64,000 nucleotides of DNA from Anaeromyxobacter terrae (lineage in GTDB: Bacteria; Myxococcota; Myxococcia; Myxococcales; Anaeromyxobacteraceae). Below, piece after piece: positions 28,090 to 43,380 of the stretch. A program made the position numbers and the translations under genes. The stretch's first letter is position 1, and the number at the start of each line of letters is the position of its first letter. Below the pieces are notes generated by a model. It searched no databases. It was not told the DNA's origin and saw only the letters and a program-made list of their open reading frames with translations. Location of the stretch: NCBI RefSeq assembly GCF_022690685.1, contig NZ_JALCYY010000003.1, positions 62,001-126,000 of the forward strand. Reading direction: 5' to 3'.

Positions 28090-30036
28090 ATGACCGAACG
28101 CCCCCGGCGCCCCGCCCCCTGGCGCGCGCTCGCGAGCGCTCTCTCCCGCTGGGCAGACGCAGCGGGCTCGACCGGACGGGCGCTCCAGGGCGGCCTGTCG
28201 CTGCTCGTCCCGGAGGCCCCCCTCGAGCTCCGCATCGCCGGGCGGGTGCTCCTCCACGCGGCGGTGGTCGGCCTGCTCGCCGGGGTGGTCGGCGCCGCGT
28301 TCTTCGCCGCGCTCGAGCTCGGCCAGCGCGTGCTCCTGCACGGCCTCGCCGGCTTCGAGCCGGCGCGCGCCCGTGGAGAGGTGGTGGTCGCGGCCGCGAG
28401 GACCGCGGTGTTCCGGCCGTGGCTCCTCGCCCTCCTGCCCGCGGCGGGCGGCCTCGTGAGCGGGGTCCTCACGAGCGTGCTCGCGCCGGAGGCCGCGGGC
28501 GGCGGCGGCGACGCGTCGATCGAGGCGTACCACCGGGGCGGACTGTTCCGCTGGCGCGTCGTGCCGGTGAAGTTCGCCGCGGCCTTCGCGGCGCTGTCCT
28601 CGGGTGGCTCCGGGGGGCGCGAGGGCCCGACGATGCAGATCGGCGCGGCCATCGGCTCCGTCGCGGCGCGGCTCCTCCCCACGAGCCGCCGGGAGCGGCG
28701 GGTCCTCTTCGTCGCCGGCATCGCCGCCGGCATCGCGGCGGTGTTCCGCACGCCGCTCGGCGCCGCCCTGCTCGCGACGGAGATGCTCTACCGGGACGAC
28801 TTCGAGGCGGACGCGCTCGTGCCGGCGATCCTCGCGAGCGTCGTCGCCTACTCGGTGGTGATCGCCGCGTTCGGCGAGACGACGCTCCTCGGCCTCTCGC
28901 TGCGGTTCCCGTTCTCCCCGCGCCAGCTCCCGCTCTTCGTGCTCCTCGCGCTCCTGGTCTCGCTCGCCGCGGCCGGCTTCGTCCGGCTGCTCCGGGCGGT
29001 CCAGGCGCTCTCGCGCAGGACCCCCGGCCCTCCCTGGCTCCGCCCCGCCCTGGGCGGCCTCGGGGCGGGCGTTCTCGGAGCGGCGATCGCGGTCGCCCTC
29101 GGGGTGTGGCTCGGCCCGGAGGCCCGCGGCTTCGGCGTCCTCGGCGGCGGCTACGGCACCGCCCAGGTCGCGATGGATGGCGCGCCGTGGTTCCCGGTCG
29201 GGTGGGAGCTCGTCGCGCTCTTGCTCGCCATGGCGGCGGCGAAGGCGCTCGCGTCCGCCCTCACCATCGGCTTCGGCGCGGCGGTGGGCGACTTCGCGCC
29301 GTCCCTCGTCGTCGGCGCCCTGGTCGGCGCCGCGTTCGGGTACGCCGCGCGCGCGGCGCTCGGGGATCCGGGGATCGAGCCGGCCGCCTTCGCGCTCGTC
29401 GGGATGGGCGCGTTCTACGGAGGCGTGGCGCACGTGCCGCTCTCGGCGCTCGTGCTCGTCGCGGAGCTGGCCGGGAGCTACGACCTGCTCGTCCCGATGA
29501 TGCTGACGGTCGGGATCTCCTACGTGGCGCTCAGGCGCTGGTCGCTCTACCCCAGCCAGCCGGCGAGCCGCGCCGTGGCCGCCGGAGCCGCGGGCGAGGC
29601 GCTCCGGGTGGCGCTGGCGCGCCCCGCCGCCGAGCTGCTCCAGTTGCCCGATCTGCCCGACTTCGGCGAGGAGACGCCGCTCTCCGCCGTCGCGGCGGCG
29701 AGCGCGGGCGCCGCGCAGCGGGTCGCGCTCGTCCGCGGGGCGGACGGCCGCCCGCGGGGGCTCGTCGATCTCGCGCTCCTCGGAGCCCTCGGCCCCGCCG
29801 AGCTCGGCTGGACGCGCGCGGCCGACGCGATGGTCCCCTTCGCGGCCCTCTCGCCCTCGGCCTCGTGGCGAGACGCCATCGCGGCGCTCCACCGGCACGG
29901 CCTCCCGCAGCTCCCCGTCGTCCAGGCGGGCGCCGTGCTCGGCTGGGTGGGCGAGCGCGAGCTCGCGCGCGCGGCCCTCGAGCTCGAGCTCGGGGGCGCC
30001 CCTCCCGGCACGCCCGCGCCGGGCGAGCCCGCCTAG
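28090..30036 (+). CDS. ClC-family chloride channel/antiporter with CBS-like tail
   Basis: A 648-residue ClC protein with about 10-12 membrane segments. The selectivity and gating motif appears as GSGGREGPTMQIGAAIGS, with the gating Glu in GREGP. AAGIAAVFRTPLGAALLATEML and GVAHVPLSALVLVAELAGS are further ClC signatures. A C-terminal cytosolic region (about 490-648) has two weak CBS-like repeats (RAADAMVPFAALSP, LHRHGLPQLPVVQAGAVLG). ATG 28090 was chosen because the ClC helix A begins soon after; GTG or ATG codons upstream encode non-family sequence. A second ClC gene lies at 59524-61263. Confidence 0.9.
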   Translation: MTERPRRPAPWRALASALSRWADAAGSTGRALQGGLSLLVPEAPLELRIAGRVLLHAAVVGLLAGVVGAAFFAALELGQRVLLHGLAGFEPARARGEVVVAAARTAVFRPWLLALLPAAGGLVSGVLTSVLAPEAAGGGGDASIEAYHRGGLFRWRVVPVKFAAAFAALSSGGSGGREGPTMQIGAAIGSVAARLLPTSRRERRVLFVAGIAAGIAAVFRTPLGAALLATEMLYRDDFEADALVPAILASVVAYSVVIAAFGETTLLGLSLRFPFSPRQLPLFVLLALLVSLAAAGFVRLLRAVQALSRRTPGPPWLRPALGGLGAGVLGAAIAVALGVWLGPEARGFGVLGGGYGTAQVAMDGAPWFPVGWELVALLLAMAAAKALASALTIGFGAAVGDFAPSLVVGALVGAAFGYAARAALGDPGIEPAAFALVGMGAFYGGVAHVPLSALVLVAELAGSYDLLVPMMLTVGISYVALRRWSLYPSQPASRAVAAGAAGEALRVALARPAAELLQLPDLPDFGEETPLSAVAAASAGAAQRVALVRGADGRPRGLVDLALLGALGPAELGWTRAADAMVPFAALSPSASWRDAIAALHRHGLPQLPVVQAGAVLGWVGERELARAALELELGGAPPGTPAPGEPA

Positions 30037-30041
30037 CGCGC

Positions 30042-30848
30042 CTACACCTCGCGGACCGGCTGGACGGCGCGCGCGAGCGACTCCGCGCGGGTCCCGCGCC
30101 CGTCGAGCCGGCTGCGCTCCTCGACGAGGAGCCGGAGGAGGTCGTCGATGGCCTCCTGTCCGGCGAGACGGTACGCCGCGCCGCTCCCCCCGCCTCCCCC
30201 GATCCGCACCCCGACCACGCCCGGCGCGCGGAACGCGTCCTCGTCCGTGGTGTCGTCCCCGACGTACAGGGCGGTCCTGCAGCCGCTCCGCTCGAGGAGC
30301 TCGGCGATGGCGTCGCCCTTGGTCGGCGCGTCGGCGGGCACCGCGTTCACGACCGCGTGGCCGCCGAAGACGCGCGCGCCGGGCAACGCCTCGGCGGCCT
30401 CCCGGATGGCGCGCTCGGCCGCGGCCGGCTCGGCGGCGCGCCGGTAGTGGATCGCGATCGAGAGCCCCTTGTCCTCGATCTCCACGCCCGCCAGGGCACC
30501 GAGCCGCGCCGCGAGCGCCGTGCGCCAGGCGATCACGGCGCCGCGCGGGGAGCGGTCCACCGGACCGAACCCCGCCTCGGCGCCGTGGTTCCCGACCCAC
30601 GCCACGAGCGGCACGCCCTCGAGCCTCGGGGCGAGATCCGCGCGCGAGCGCCCCGACACGACGACGCACGGGTAGAGCAGCGCCGCGACGCGGAGGAGCG
30701 CGCGCGTGTCGGGCCGCATCCGCGCGCGGCCGGGCTCGTCCACGATGGGCGCGAGCGTGCCGTCGAAGTCGAAGGCGAGGAGCGCGCGGTCGTGCGCGAG
30801 CGCGGCGACCGCCGGCCGCGACGCGGGGGCGAGGACGTCGGGGATCAT
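30042..30848 (-). CDS. otsB: Trehalose-6-phosphate phosphatase
   Basis: A 268-residue HAD-superfamily phosphatase that releases phosphate from trehalose 6-phosphate. Seen: motif I LLAFDFDGTLAPIVDEP (Asp nucleophile and acid), motif II VVVSGRSRADL, GNHGAE, and motif IV YVGDDTTDEDAFRA. Its ATGA overlaps the stop of the synthase gene by 4 bp, so the two trehalose enzymes are translationally coupled. Convergent with the ClC gene, with a 5-bp gap. Confidence 0.94.
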   Translation of the reverse strand: MIPDVLAPASRPAVAALAHDRALLAFDFDGTLAPIVDEPGRARMRPDTRALLRVAALLYPCVVVSGRSRADLAPRLEGVPLVAWVGNHGAEAGFGPVDRSPRGAVIAWRTALAARLGALAGVEIEDKGLSIAIHYRRAAEPAAAERAIREAAEALPGARVFGGHAVVNAVPADAPTKGDAIAELLERSGCRTALYVGDDTTDEDAFRAPGVVGVRIGGGGGSGAAYRLAGQEAIDDLLRLLVEERSRLDGRGTRAESLARAVQPVREV

Positions 30849-33115
30849 GGCTTCACCTCGTGGACGCTGTGCAGGCCCAGGTTGAGCCGGGTGGAGAGGC
30901 GGTCCCGCTGACGGAGGCGCGCCGCGTCCACGAGCATGCGCCCCGCCCATCGGTACACGTTGAAGTCGGCTACGAACGCGCGCATCGCGCGCATGCGGGC
31001 GGCCTGCTCGTCGGGAGGCATGGCGAGCGCCGTCGCCAGCGCCGCGCTCGCCTCCTCGACGTCGTACGGGTTCACGAGGAGCGCCTCGGTGAGCTCGCGC
31101 GCCGCCCCGGTGAAGCGTGAGAGCACGAGCACGCCGCGCTCGTCGTCGCGCGCCGCCACGAACTCCTTGGCGACGAGGTTCATGCCGTCGTGCAGCGAGG
31201 AGACGTAGCAGACGTCGGCGGCGCGGAGGTAGCGGAAGATCGCGGGCGGCTCGTGGTGCGCGCGCATGAGCGCGATCGGCCGCCACGCGCCCTCCGCGAA
31301 GCGCGCGTTCACGCGGGCCGCGATCGCGTCGACCCGCTCGGACAGCTCGCGGTACCTGTCGATGAGCGTGCGGCTCGGCGCCGAGAGCTGAACGAACGTG
31401 AAGCGGCCGCGCAGGTGAGGGAAGCGCTCGAGGAGCCGCTCCACCGCGATGAGGCGCTCCTCGATCCCCTTCGTGTAGTCGAGCCGGTCGACGCCCACGC
31501 CGAGCTTCGCGTCCGGGGGGAGGCCCAGCTCCGCGAGCACCTGCCGCCGGCACTCCGCGGCCGGCGGCGCCTCTCCGGCCCAGCGATTCGGCCAGTCGAT
31601 CGAGATCGGGTAGGCGCGCACGAGCGACTCGCGGCCGCCGAGCACGACCGACTGGCGCTCCCGGTCGAGCCGCGCCTCGAGGTACCGATCCACCCCGTCG
31701 GTGAAGTTGTTGCAGTGGAGCTGCGTGTGGAAGCCGACGACGCTCGAGCCGAGCAGGCCGTCCAGCAGCTCGTTCGCCCACGGGCAGATCCCGAAGCGCT
31801 CGGCGTTCGGCCAGGGGACGTGCCAGAAGCTGATGATCGTGGCGCGCGGCAGCCGCTCGCGGATCATCCGCGGCGCGAGCGCGAAGTGGTAGTCCTGCAC
31901 GAGGACGATCGGATCCGGCCCGTCCACCTCCTCGCAGACCGCGTCCGCGAAGCGGCGGTTCACGCGCTGGTACTCGCGCCAGTCCTGGGCGCGGAACACC
32001 GGGCGGGTGTGCGCGACGTGGCAGAGCGGCCAGAGCCCCTCGTTCGCGAAGCCGTAGTAGTAGCCGCGCTCCTCCTCCGGCGTGAGCCACACGCGCCGGA
32101 TCGCGTAGGACTCCTCGCCCGGCGGCACCCGCACCCGGTCGTGGGCGTCCACGGCCGCGCGATCCGCCGTGCCGCTCCCGTGCGCGACCCACACGCCGGA
32201 GCAGGCGCGCATCACCGGCTCGAGCGCGGTCACGAGCCCGCTCGCGGGGTGGAGCACGCGCAGGCTCCCGTCCGGCGCGCGGTCGTGGATGTACGGCTCG
32301 CGGTTCGCGAGGGTGACGATGCCCTCGCCGTGGAGCGTCTCGGTCAGGGTGCGGTGCAGCCTCTCCGCCGACCACCGGCCGCCGGCGCCGAGTCCCTGCT
32401 CCGCCGCGAGGTCCGAGACGAGCTGCCGGACGTCCGAGAGCAGCGGCTGGAACTCCTTGCGCGGAGAGCGCGCGCTCGCCCCCGGCGCCGCCCATCCGAG
32501 GGTGAGGAGCCGGCGCAGCTCCTCGTTCCACGTCCGCCACGAGAGGCGCCGCACGAACACGGTGAGGATCGAGGCGAGGATCGCGACGATCGCGAACGCG
32601 CCGGCCGTGTAGCGCCGCAGCGCGGCCTCGCGACGCGCGACGAAGCTGAGGTCGTGCACGAGCGCGACGTGGGCGAGGACCTCACCGCCGTCGTCGAGGA
32701 GCGGCTGGACGGTGAGGTGGACGAGCCCGCCCTCCGCGTCCTCGACCCGATCGAGCTCGAGCCGACCGCCCTCGCCCGGGTCCCCGAACCGCTCGCGGAG
32801 CCCGTCGCACTCGTACGCACTCGGGCCGACCCCCGTGCGCGCCAGCGTCCGCATCCCGCGCCCGCACACCGACGCCGCCATGATGCGATCGTCGCGGGCG
32901 ATCTCGGCGAGCAGCGCACCCACCCGCTTGCGATCCCCGCCCGAGAGGTGCGTCACGAGCGCCTCGCGGGCGCCCGCGACTACGAGGTGCGCCCGCAGGC
33001 TGACGTCCTTCTCGTACCAGGCCCGCGCCGTCCCGTTCAGGAGGGCGGCAGCCGCCCAGGCGAGCGCCGCGAGGACGCCCACCAGTGGGATGAGGACCCG
33101 AACGAAGGCTCGCAC
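30845..33115 (-). CDS. otsA: Trehalose-6-phosphate synthase fused to an N-terminal membrane sensor domain
   Basis: A 756-residue protein. TM1 is at 6-27, a predicted periplasmic domain at 28-168, TM2 at 169-190, a juxtamembrane helical linker to about 260, then a GT20 trehalose-6-phosphate synthase. The catalytic part has VQDYHFALAPRMIRE, SFWHVPWPNAERF, GVDRLDYTKGIEERL and SSLHDGMNLVAKEFVAARD, matching the UDP-glucose and glucose-6-phosphate binding sites of OtsA. E. coli OtsA is 474 residues and soluble, so about 260 residues are extra. The extracytoplasmic part resembles sensor domains of kinases and receptors (LVHLTVQPLLDDGGEVLAHV). Synthesis therefore may be gated by an external signal such as osmolarity; this is inference. 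GTG 33115 is the only in-frame start that keeps TM1. Confidence 0.92.
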   Translation of the reverse strand: MRAFVRVLIPLVGVLAALAWAAAALLNGTARAWYEKDVSLRAHLVVAGAREALVTHLSGGDRKRVGALLAEIARDDRIMAASVCGRGMRTLARTGVGPSAYECDGLRERFGDPGEGGRLELDRVEDAEGGLVHLTVQPLLDDGGEVLAHVALVHDLSFVARREAALRRYTAGAFAIVAILASILTVFVRRLSWRTWNEELRRLLTLGWAAPGASARSPRKEFQPLLSDVRQLVSDLAAEQGLGAGGRWSAERLHRTLTETLHGEGIVTLANREPYIHDRAPDGSLRVLHPASGLVTALEPVMRACSGVWVAHGSGTADRAAVDAHDRVRVPPGEESYAIRRVWLTPEEERGYYYGFANEGLWPLCHVAHTRPVFRAQDWREYQRVNRRFADAVCEEVDGPDPIVLVQDYHFALAPRMIRERLPRATIISFWHVPWPNAERFGICPWANELLDGLLGSSVVGFHTQLHCNNFTDGVDRYLEARLDRERQSVVLGGRESLVRAYPISIDWPNRWAGEAPPAAECRRQVLAELGLPPDAKLGVGVDRLDYTKGIEERLIAVERLLERFPHLRGRFTFVQLSAPSRTLIDRYRELSERVDAIAARVNARFAEGAWRPIALMRAHHEPPAIFRYLRAADVCYVSSLHDGMNLVAKEFVAARDDERGVLVLSRFTGAARELTEALLVNPYDVEEASAALATALAMPPDEQAARMRAMRAFVADFNVYRWAGRMLVDAARLRQRDRLSTRLNLGLHSVHEVKP

Positions 33116-33276
33116 CCGGGCATGGTGCGATCGATCGATTTGTGTTGCAACCGTCCCCCCGGGCCCACGGGCGCCCGGCCGGGCTCGACGGGAGACCCGG
33201 GCGTCGCTCGCTGGCCGGGCGGCGCATCCGACAGACAGCTCACCTACGGGGCGGGCTCGTCCGTCCGGGGGGCGGT

Positions 33277-33690
33277 TCAGTTCCGGGCGACGTGCCCGGC
33301 GGACTGCCGCGCGCGGCCGGGCTCGGCGGCCGGCGGTGGGCAGTGCGCGCGCACGACCGAGACGAGCCGCTCGAGGTCGAACGGCTTCTCGAGGTGACCG
33401 TCCGCACCGGCCGGGCGCTCCTTCACCGCGGCGCTCATGGTCACGACCTTCAGCGAGCGGAGACGCACGTCGGCGCGGATGCGGCCGAGCAGCGCGATCC
33501 CGTCGAGCCGCGGGAGGAACAGGTCGAGCAGCACGAGTCCGGGGCGGAGCCCCGCGTCGTGAAGGATCTCCCAGGCGTCCTCGCCGTCGACGGCCACCTC
33601 GACCCTCGCGCCGAGGAGCTCGAGCAGATCCGAGAGCGCCTCTCGGATGCCGGGGTCGTCCTCGACGAGGAGGACGGATGTGCGGGTCAT
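33277..33690 (-). CDS. Single-domain response regulator
   Basis: A 137-residue receiver protein without output domain. Acidic pocket VEDDPG, phospho-acceptor Asp in LVLLDLFLPRLDG, Thr/Ser in VVTMSA, and Lys in LEKPFDLERL. The start is ATG 33690 or ATG 33696, neither with a good ribosome binding site. The gene lies between otsA and the giant ligase, divergent from the ligase. No kinase is adjacent, so it probably takes phosphate from an unlinked kinase. Confidence 0.87.
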   Translation of the reverse strand: MTRTSVLLVEDDPGIREALSDLLELLGARVEVAVDGEDAWEILHDAGLRPGLVLLDLFLPRLDGIALLGRIRADVRLRSLKVVTMSAAVKERPAGADGHLEKPFDLERLVSVVRAHCPPPAAEPGRARQSAGHVARN

Positions 33691-33839
33691 GACCATCTGC
33701 CGCAAATCTTCGCTCCCACCCCGGTTTCGGCTACCCCGGCCGTCACCCCACGGTCGTGCGACGCCCAACGGCCGCACCTGCGCCCGTCCCCTGCGCCTCC
33801 TGCATCGACAGGGGCCGGGGAGCATGGTTTCCTCCGGCC

Positions 33840-39633
<5,794 letters not shown>

Positions 39634-39715
39634 TGCCCGCCGGCCACGCGTGATACAAGGCGGCCGCTCATCCCGAGCGTAGCGCCCCGCCCCGGGGCGA
39701 GCAGCCGAGGGACCC

Positions 39716-40567
39716 GTGCTCACGAGCCGCCTCCTCATCCTCGCCGCCGCGGTCCTCTGGTCCACGGCCGGCGCCGCCATCAAGACGAGCGGCCTCGACG
39801 GCTGGCAGCTCTCCGGGGGCCGCTCGCTCGTCGCCGGCCTCTTCCTCCTCGCCGCCGTTCGCGAGGCGCGGCGTCGCCCCACCCTCCGCATCCTCCTCGT
39901 CTCCGTCGCCTACGCCTTCACGGTGGTGCTGTTCGTCGTCGCGACGAAGCTCACCACCGCGGCGAACGCGATCTTCATCCAGGACGCGGCCCCGCTCTTC
40001 GTGCTGCTGCTGTCGCCGCTCCTCCTGCGCGAGATCCCCACCCGCGGCGAGCTCCTCGCCGTGCCGGTCTACGCGCTCGGGCTCGGGATGTTCTTCCTCG
40101 ACGAGCTCTCCGGCGGGCAGGTGGCGGGGAACCTCATCGCCGTCGGCTCGGGGGTCGCGTTCGCCTTCTCGATCGTGGGGCTCCGGCTCCTGCGCGACGA
40201 GGGTCCCGCAGCGCTCGTGTACGGGAACGTCCTCGCGGCGCTCGTCGCGCTCCCGGTCGGCCTCGGCGGCCCCGCCCCGACCGCGCTCGACCTCGCGCTC
40301 GTCCTCTACCTCGGCATCTTCCAGCTCGGCCTCGCCTACCTCTGCTTCTCGCGCGGCCTCTTGCACACGCCCGCCGTCGAGGCGTCGCTGCTCATGCTGC
40401 TCGAGCCGGTGCTGAACCCGATCTGGACCTTCCTCGCCGCCGGCGAGCGCCCGGGTCCGTGGGCGATCGCGGGCGGCGCCGTGGTGCTCGCCGCGACCGC
40501 CTGGCGGACCGTCGCGCCTGTGATCGCCGCGCGCGCGGCGGCGTGGGGATCGAGGGGTAGCGGGTGA
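39716..40567 (+). CDS. EamA/DMT-family transporter
   Basis: A 283-residue inner-membrane protein with ten predicted TM helices in two EamA repeats, the layout of drug/metabolite exporters (VLWSTAGAAIKTSGLDGWQL in repeat 1, LLEPVLNPIWTFLAAGERPG in repeat 2). GTG 39716 is the start. It follows the ligase and homocitrate synthase-like genes on the same strand, with an 82-bp gap, so it could export their product. Its TGA directly abuts the convergent patatin stop. Confidence 0.88.
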   Translation: MLTSRLLILAAAVLWSTAGAAIKTSGLDGWQLSGGRSLVAGLFLLAAVREARRRPTLRILLVSVAYAFTVVLFVVATKLTTAANAIFIQDAAPLFVLLLSPLLLREIPTRGELLAVPVYALGLGMFFLDELSGGQVAGNLIAVGSGVAFAFSIVGLRLLRDEGPAALVYGNVLAALVALPVGLGGPAPTALDLALVLYLGIFQLGLAYLCFSRGLLHTPAVEASLLMLLEPVLNPIWTFLAAGERPGPWAIAGGAVVLAATAWRTVAPVIAARAAAWGSRGSG

Positions 40568-41737
40568 CTACCCCCGCGCCCGCTCCCGCTGCGGCGCCCC
40601 GAGGAAGAACTCCTGGAGCTCCTCCCTGCGCGCCAGGGTGTCGACGTAGCCGAGGTCCATGACGCGCTTCAGGTAGATGGGCTCGAAGGCGAGGTACGAG
40701 AGCAGGTCCTCGCCGGCGTGGCCCGTCGCGCCGATGCCCTTCAGCAGGTACCGCAGCATCGCCGGGAAACGCTCGTACTCGTCGGCCGCGAGCTTCCCGA
40801 GATCCTGCGAGGGACGGAGGACGAGGGCGGGCACCATCCTGAGGTCCACGTCCTGGTGGTTCAGCTTGTCGCGCGGGATGAGCGCGAGCGTCTTGTTGAT
40901 GCGCTGGAGCCGCTCGAGATCCGAGTCGAGCGAGTCGAGGAACACCGCGTTGAGCAGGACGCCGGCGATCTCGGAGAGCGGGAGCTGCTGGTCCTTCTCC
41001 TTCGCCTGGCGCTTCAGCGTCTCCCCGGGCGGGCGGAGGTAACGCACGCTGATGGCGAGGATCCGTTCGGCGCCGAGATGGATGGCCGGGCTCATCGGGT
41101 GGTTCATCCGCACGCAGCCGTCCCCGTAGTACGTACCGTCCACGCGGATGGGCGGGAAGAACACCGGGATCGCGGCGGAGGCCATCACGTGATCCAGGGT
41201 GAGGCGGGCGCGGACCCCGATTCGCGTCGAGCGGATCCACGGCGCGATCTCGGCCGCGCCCTCGAAGAAGGTGACGCCGCCGCCGGTGTGGTAGTTCGTC
41301 GCGGAGACCGCGACGGCGTACAGCCGCCCGGCGCGGAGGTGACGTCGCATCCGGCCCACCGGCACCTCGCTCTCGAGCAGCCGTCGGAGCGGAGCGGGGT
41401 CGAGCAGGTAGTTGATGCCGGACTTGCCGATGAGGCCGCCCGCCGAGAGATCGCGCAGCCAGCGGCTGCCGATGCTCGCGAGCCGGAGCGTACCCGTCCG
41501 GTAGACGCGGTCGGGCGTGAGGGACTCCCAGGTCGCGCGCAGGCGCTGGGTCGCGCGGCTGAAGTCCTCGGCGCCAGTCGAGATGACCAGCGAATTGATC
41601 GCCCCGGCGCTGATCCCCGCGATGATGTCGAACGGGAGCGGACCCGGCCCGAGAACGTCGGACAGGGCGCGAAGCGCCCCGACCTGATACGCGGCGCGGG
41701 CGCCTCCGCCCGTCAGCACGAGGCCCGTGTGGCCCAC
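40568..41737 (-). CDS. Patatin-like phospholipase
   Basis: A 389-residue patatin-family lipid acyl hydrolase without signal peptide. The oxyanion loop GGGARAAYQVGALRAL is at the N-terminus. Catalytic Ser43 is in GISAG, and the Asp of the dyad is in YYGDGCVRMNHP. The extra C-terminal 150 residues (INKTLALIPRDKLN, RYLLKGIGATGHAGEDLLSYL) match the RssA-like larger bacterial patatins. It acts on phospholipid or neutral acyl esters in the cytoplasm or at the membrane. Convergent with the exporter with no gap. Confidence 0.92.
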   Translation of the reverse strand: MGHTGLVLTGGGARAAYQVGALRALSDVLGPGPLPFDIIAGISAGAINSLVISTGAEDFSRATQRLRATWESLTPDRVYRTGTLRLASIGSRWLRDLSAGGLIGKSGINYLLDPAPLRRLLESEVPVGRMRRHLRAGRLYAVAVSATNYHTGGGVTFFEGAAEIAPWIRSTRIGVRARLTLDHVMASAAIPVFFPPIRVDGTYYGDGCVRMNHPMSPAIHLGAERILAISVRYLRPPGETLKRQAKEKDQQLPLSEIAGVLLNAVFLDSLDSDLERLQRINKTLALIPRDKLNHQDVDLRMVPALVLRPSQDLGKLAADEYERFPAMLRYLLKGIGATGHAGEDLLSYLAFEPIYLKRVMDLGYVDTLARREELQEFFLGAPQRERARG

Positions 41738-41839
41738 GGTCCAAAGGTAGCGCCGCCTACGCAGCGCGGCATCCTGACTGCCCGGAATGTCGCACCACGT
41801 CGGCCCGCTGCGGCGTCCCGAACCGCGGACCCCGGCACC

Positions 41840-42229
41840 TCAGCGGAGGGCCTTCAGCGCCGCCTTCACGTCCGGGACGGCGAGGTAGAGGTTCATGCTC
41901 CGGGCGCTGCCGGCGGTCCCGACGTAGGCGTACTGCACGTTGATTCCCGCCGCGCCCAGCCGGTCCGCCACCGTCCCGACCGAGCCGGGTCGGTCCGGAA
42001 CGGTGACCTCGACCACCTCGTCCTCGGTGCTCTCCCAGCCGTGCGCGGTGAGGATCTTCCTCGCGGCCGCCGGACGGTCGACCACGAGCCGGACGAAGCC
42101 GCGGCCGTCCATGGCGGCCGCCATGAACGCCCGGATCGTGACGCCCTTCTCCCCGAGCGCGTCGGCGAGCTTGCCGAGGGTTCCGGGCCGATCCTCCACC
42201 CACGCCGAGATCTGCTTCGCCCTGGGCAT
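41840..42229 (-). CDS. Tandem ACT-domain protein
   Basis: A 129-residue protein made of two ACT domains: ISAWVEDRPGTLGKLADALG (1-65) and VEVTVPDRPGSVGTVADRLG (66-129). ACT domains bind amino acids, so this is likely a small amino-acid-sensing regulator. AGGAGG sits 5 bp before ATG 42229. It is separated by 125 bp from the PLP enzyme upstream; a shared role in amino-acid metabolism is possible but not shown. Confidence 0.87.
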   Translation of the reverse strand: MPRAKQISAWVEDRPGTLGKLADALGEKGVTIRAFMAAAMDGRGFVRLVVDRPAAARKILTAHGWESTEDEVVEVTVPDRPGSVGTVADRLGAAGINVQYAYVGTAGSARSMNLYLAVPDVKAALKALR

Positions 42230-42354
42230 GCGCGCCTCCTCGGCCGCGGCGAGATCCGCGGTCCGTGAACGAAGCTCATAACCCGGCGCGTCCGAACGTC
42301 CAGCGTCCAGGCGTACAGCCCCCGTCCGCCCGCTCGCTTCTGCGAGCGCCCCTG

Positions 42355-43380
42355 TCACTCCGCCCGGGCGAGCCGCTCCGCGAACGGGAACAGGCCGAAG
42401 GCGCCACCGGTGTGCAGGAACACGACGCGCGATGACGGAAGCCCGCCCGGCTCGGAGGCGCGACGGGCGACGCCGAGCAGCGCCTTGCCGGTGTAGACCG
42501 GGTCGAAGAGGACGCCGTCCGCCCGCGCGGCGTGGCGGATCAGCGAGAGCGCCTCGTCGGTCGTCTGCGCGTACCCGGGCCCGATGAAGCCGTCGTCCAC
42601 GGAGATCTCCGCGGGCGGGACCTCCGGGAGCTCCGGCCAGCGGCGCCGGGCGTCGGCGCAGAGGCCGGCGATCGCCGCGCGGAAATAGGCGGCGTCGTTG
42701 CAGACCGCGAACCCGACCGGCCGCGCCTCGCGCCAGCCCGCGACCCGAACGCCGAGCTCGAGCCCCGCGCCGGTTCCGCCGGACCCGGCCGCGTAGGCGA
42801 TCGTCAAGGGCCCCGTGCGCCAGGCCTCCGGGAGCTGCGCGCGGAGCTCGGCCACCGCGGCCACGTAGCCGAGGCTCCCGAGCGCGCTCGAGCCGCCCTC
42901 GGGGATGACGTAGGGCCGCCGGCCCGCGCGGCGCCGCTCCGCCGCGACCGCCTCCATCACCTCCGCCCGCCGCCGGTACTCGTCGTGCGACACCCAGCGG
43001 ATCTCCGCCCCGGCGAGCCGGTCGAGGAGCGCGTTCGCCTCGAGCGCCGGCGGCCGCGACGGGTCGGGGACGCGGAGGAGCACCAGCGCGGCGAGGCCGC
43101 GCTTCGCCGCCGCGAACGCCGTCGCCCGGCAGTGGTTCGACTGGACGCCTCCGCAGGTGATGAGCGTGTCGGCCCGGGCCGCCTCGGCCTCGGCGAGGAG
43201 GAACTCGAGCTTCCGGGCCTTGTTGCCGGAGAGCTCGAGGCCGGTGAGGTCGTCGCGCTTGTAGAGGAGCTCGAGGCCGAGCTCCGCGCCCAGGCGCGGA
43301 GAGCGCTCGAGCGGCGTCGGCAGGCGCGCCAGCGCCACGCGCGGAGCGAGGTGCACGGTGGGTGGTGTCGGCGGGGTCAT
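42355..43380 (-). CDS. D-cysteine desulfhydrase / ACC deaminase family PLP enzyme
   Basis: A 341-residue fold-type II PLP enzyme. The cofactor Lys is Lys54 in LSGNKARKLEFLLAEA. CGGVQSNHCRATAFAA and the phosphate-binding loop AYAAGSGGTGAGL are conserved. The length and motifs fit DcyD, which converts D-cysteine to pyruvate, H2S and ammonia, better than ACC deaminase. The two are hard to separate without the active-site Glu/Leu pair comparison. Cytoplasmic, no signal peptide. Confidence 0.88.
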   Translation of the reverse strand: MTPPTPPTVHLAPRVALARLPTPLERSPRLGAELGLELLYKRDDLTGLELSGNKARKLEFLLAEAEAARADTLITCGGVQSNHCRATAFAAAKRGLAALVLLRVPDPSRPPALEANALLDRLAGAEIRWVSHDEYRRRAEVMEAVAAERRRAGRRPYVIPEGGSSALGSLGYVAAVAELRAQLPEAWRTGPLTIAYAAGSGGTGAGLELGVRVAGWREARPVGFAVCNDAAYFRAAIAGLCADARRRWPELPEVPPAEISVDDGFIGPGYAQTTDEALSLIRHAARADGVLFDPVYTGKALLGVARRASEPGGLPSSRVVFLHTGGAFGLFPFAERLARAE

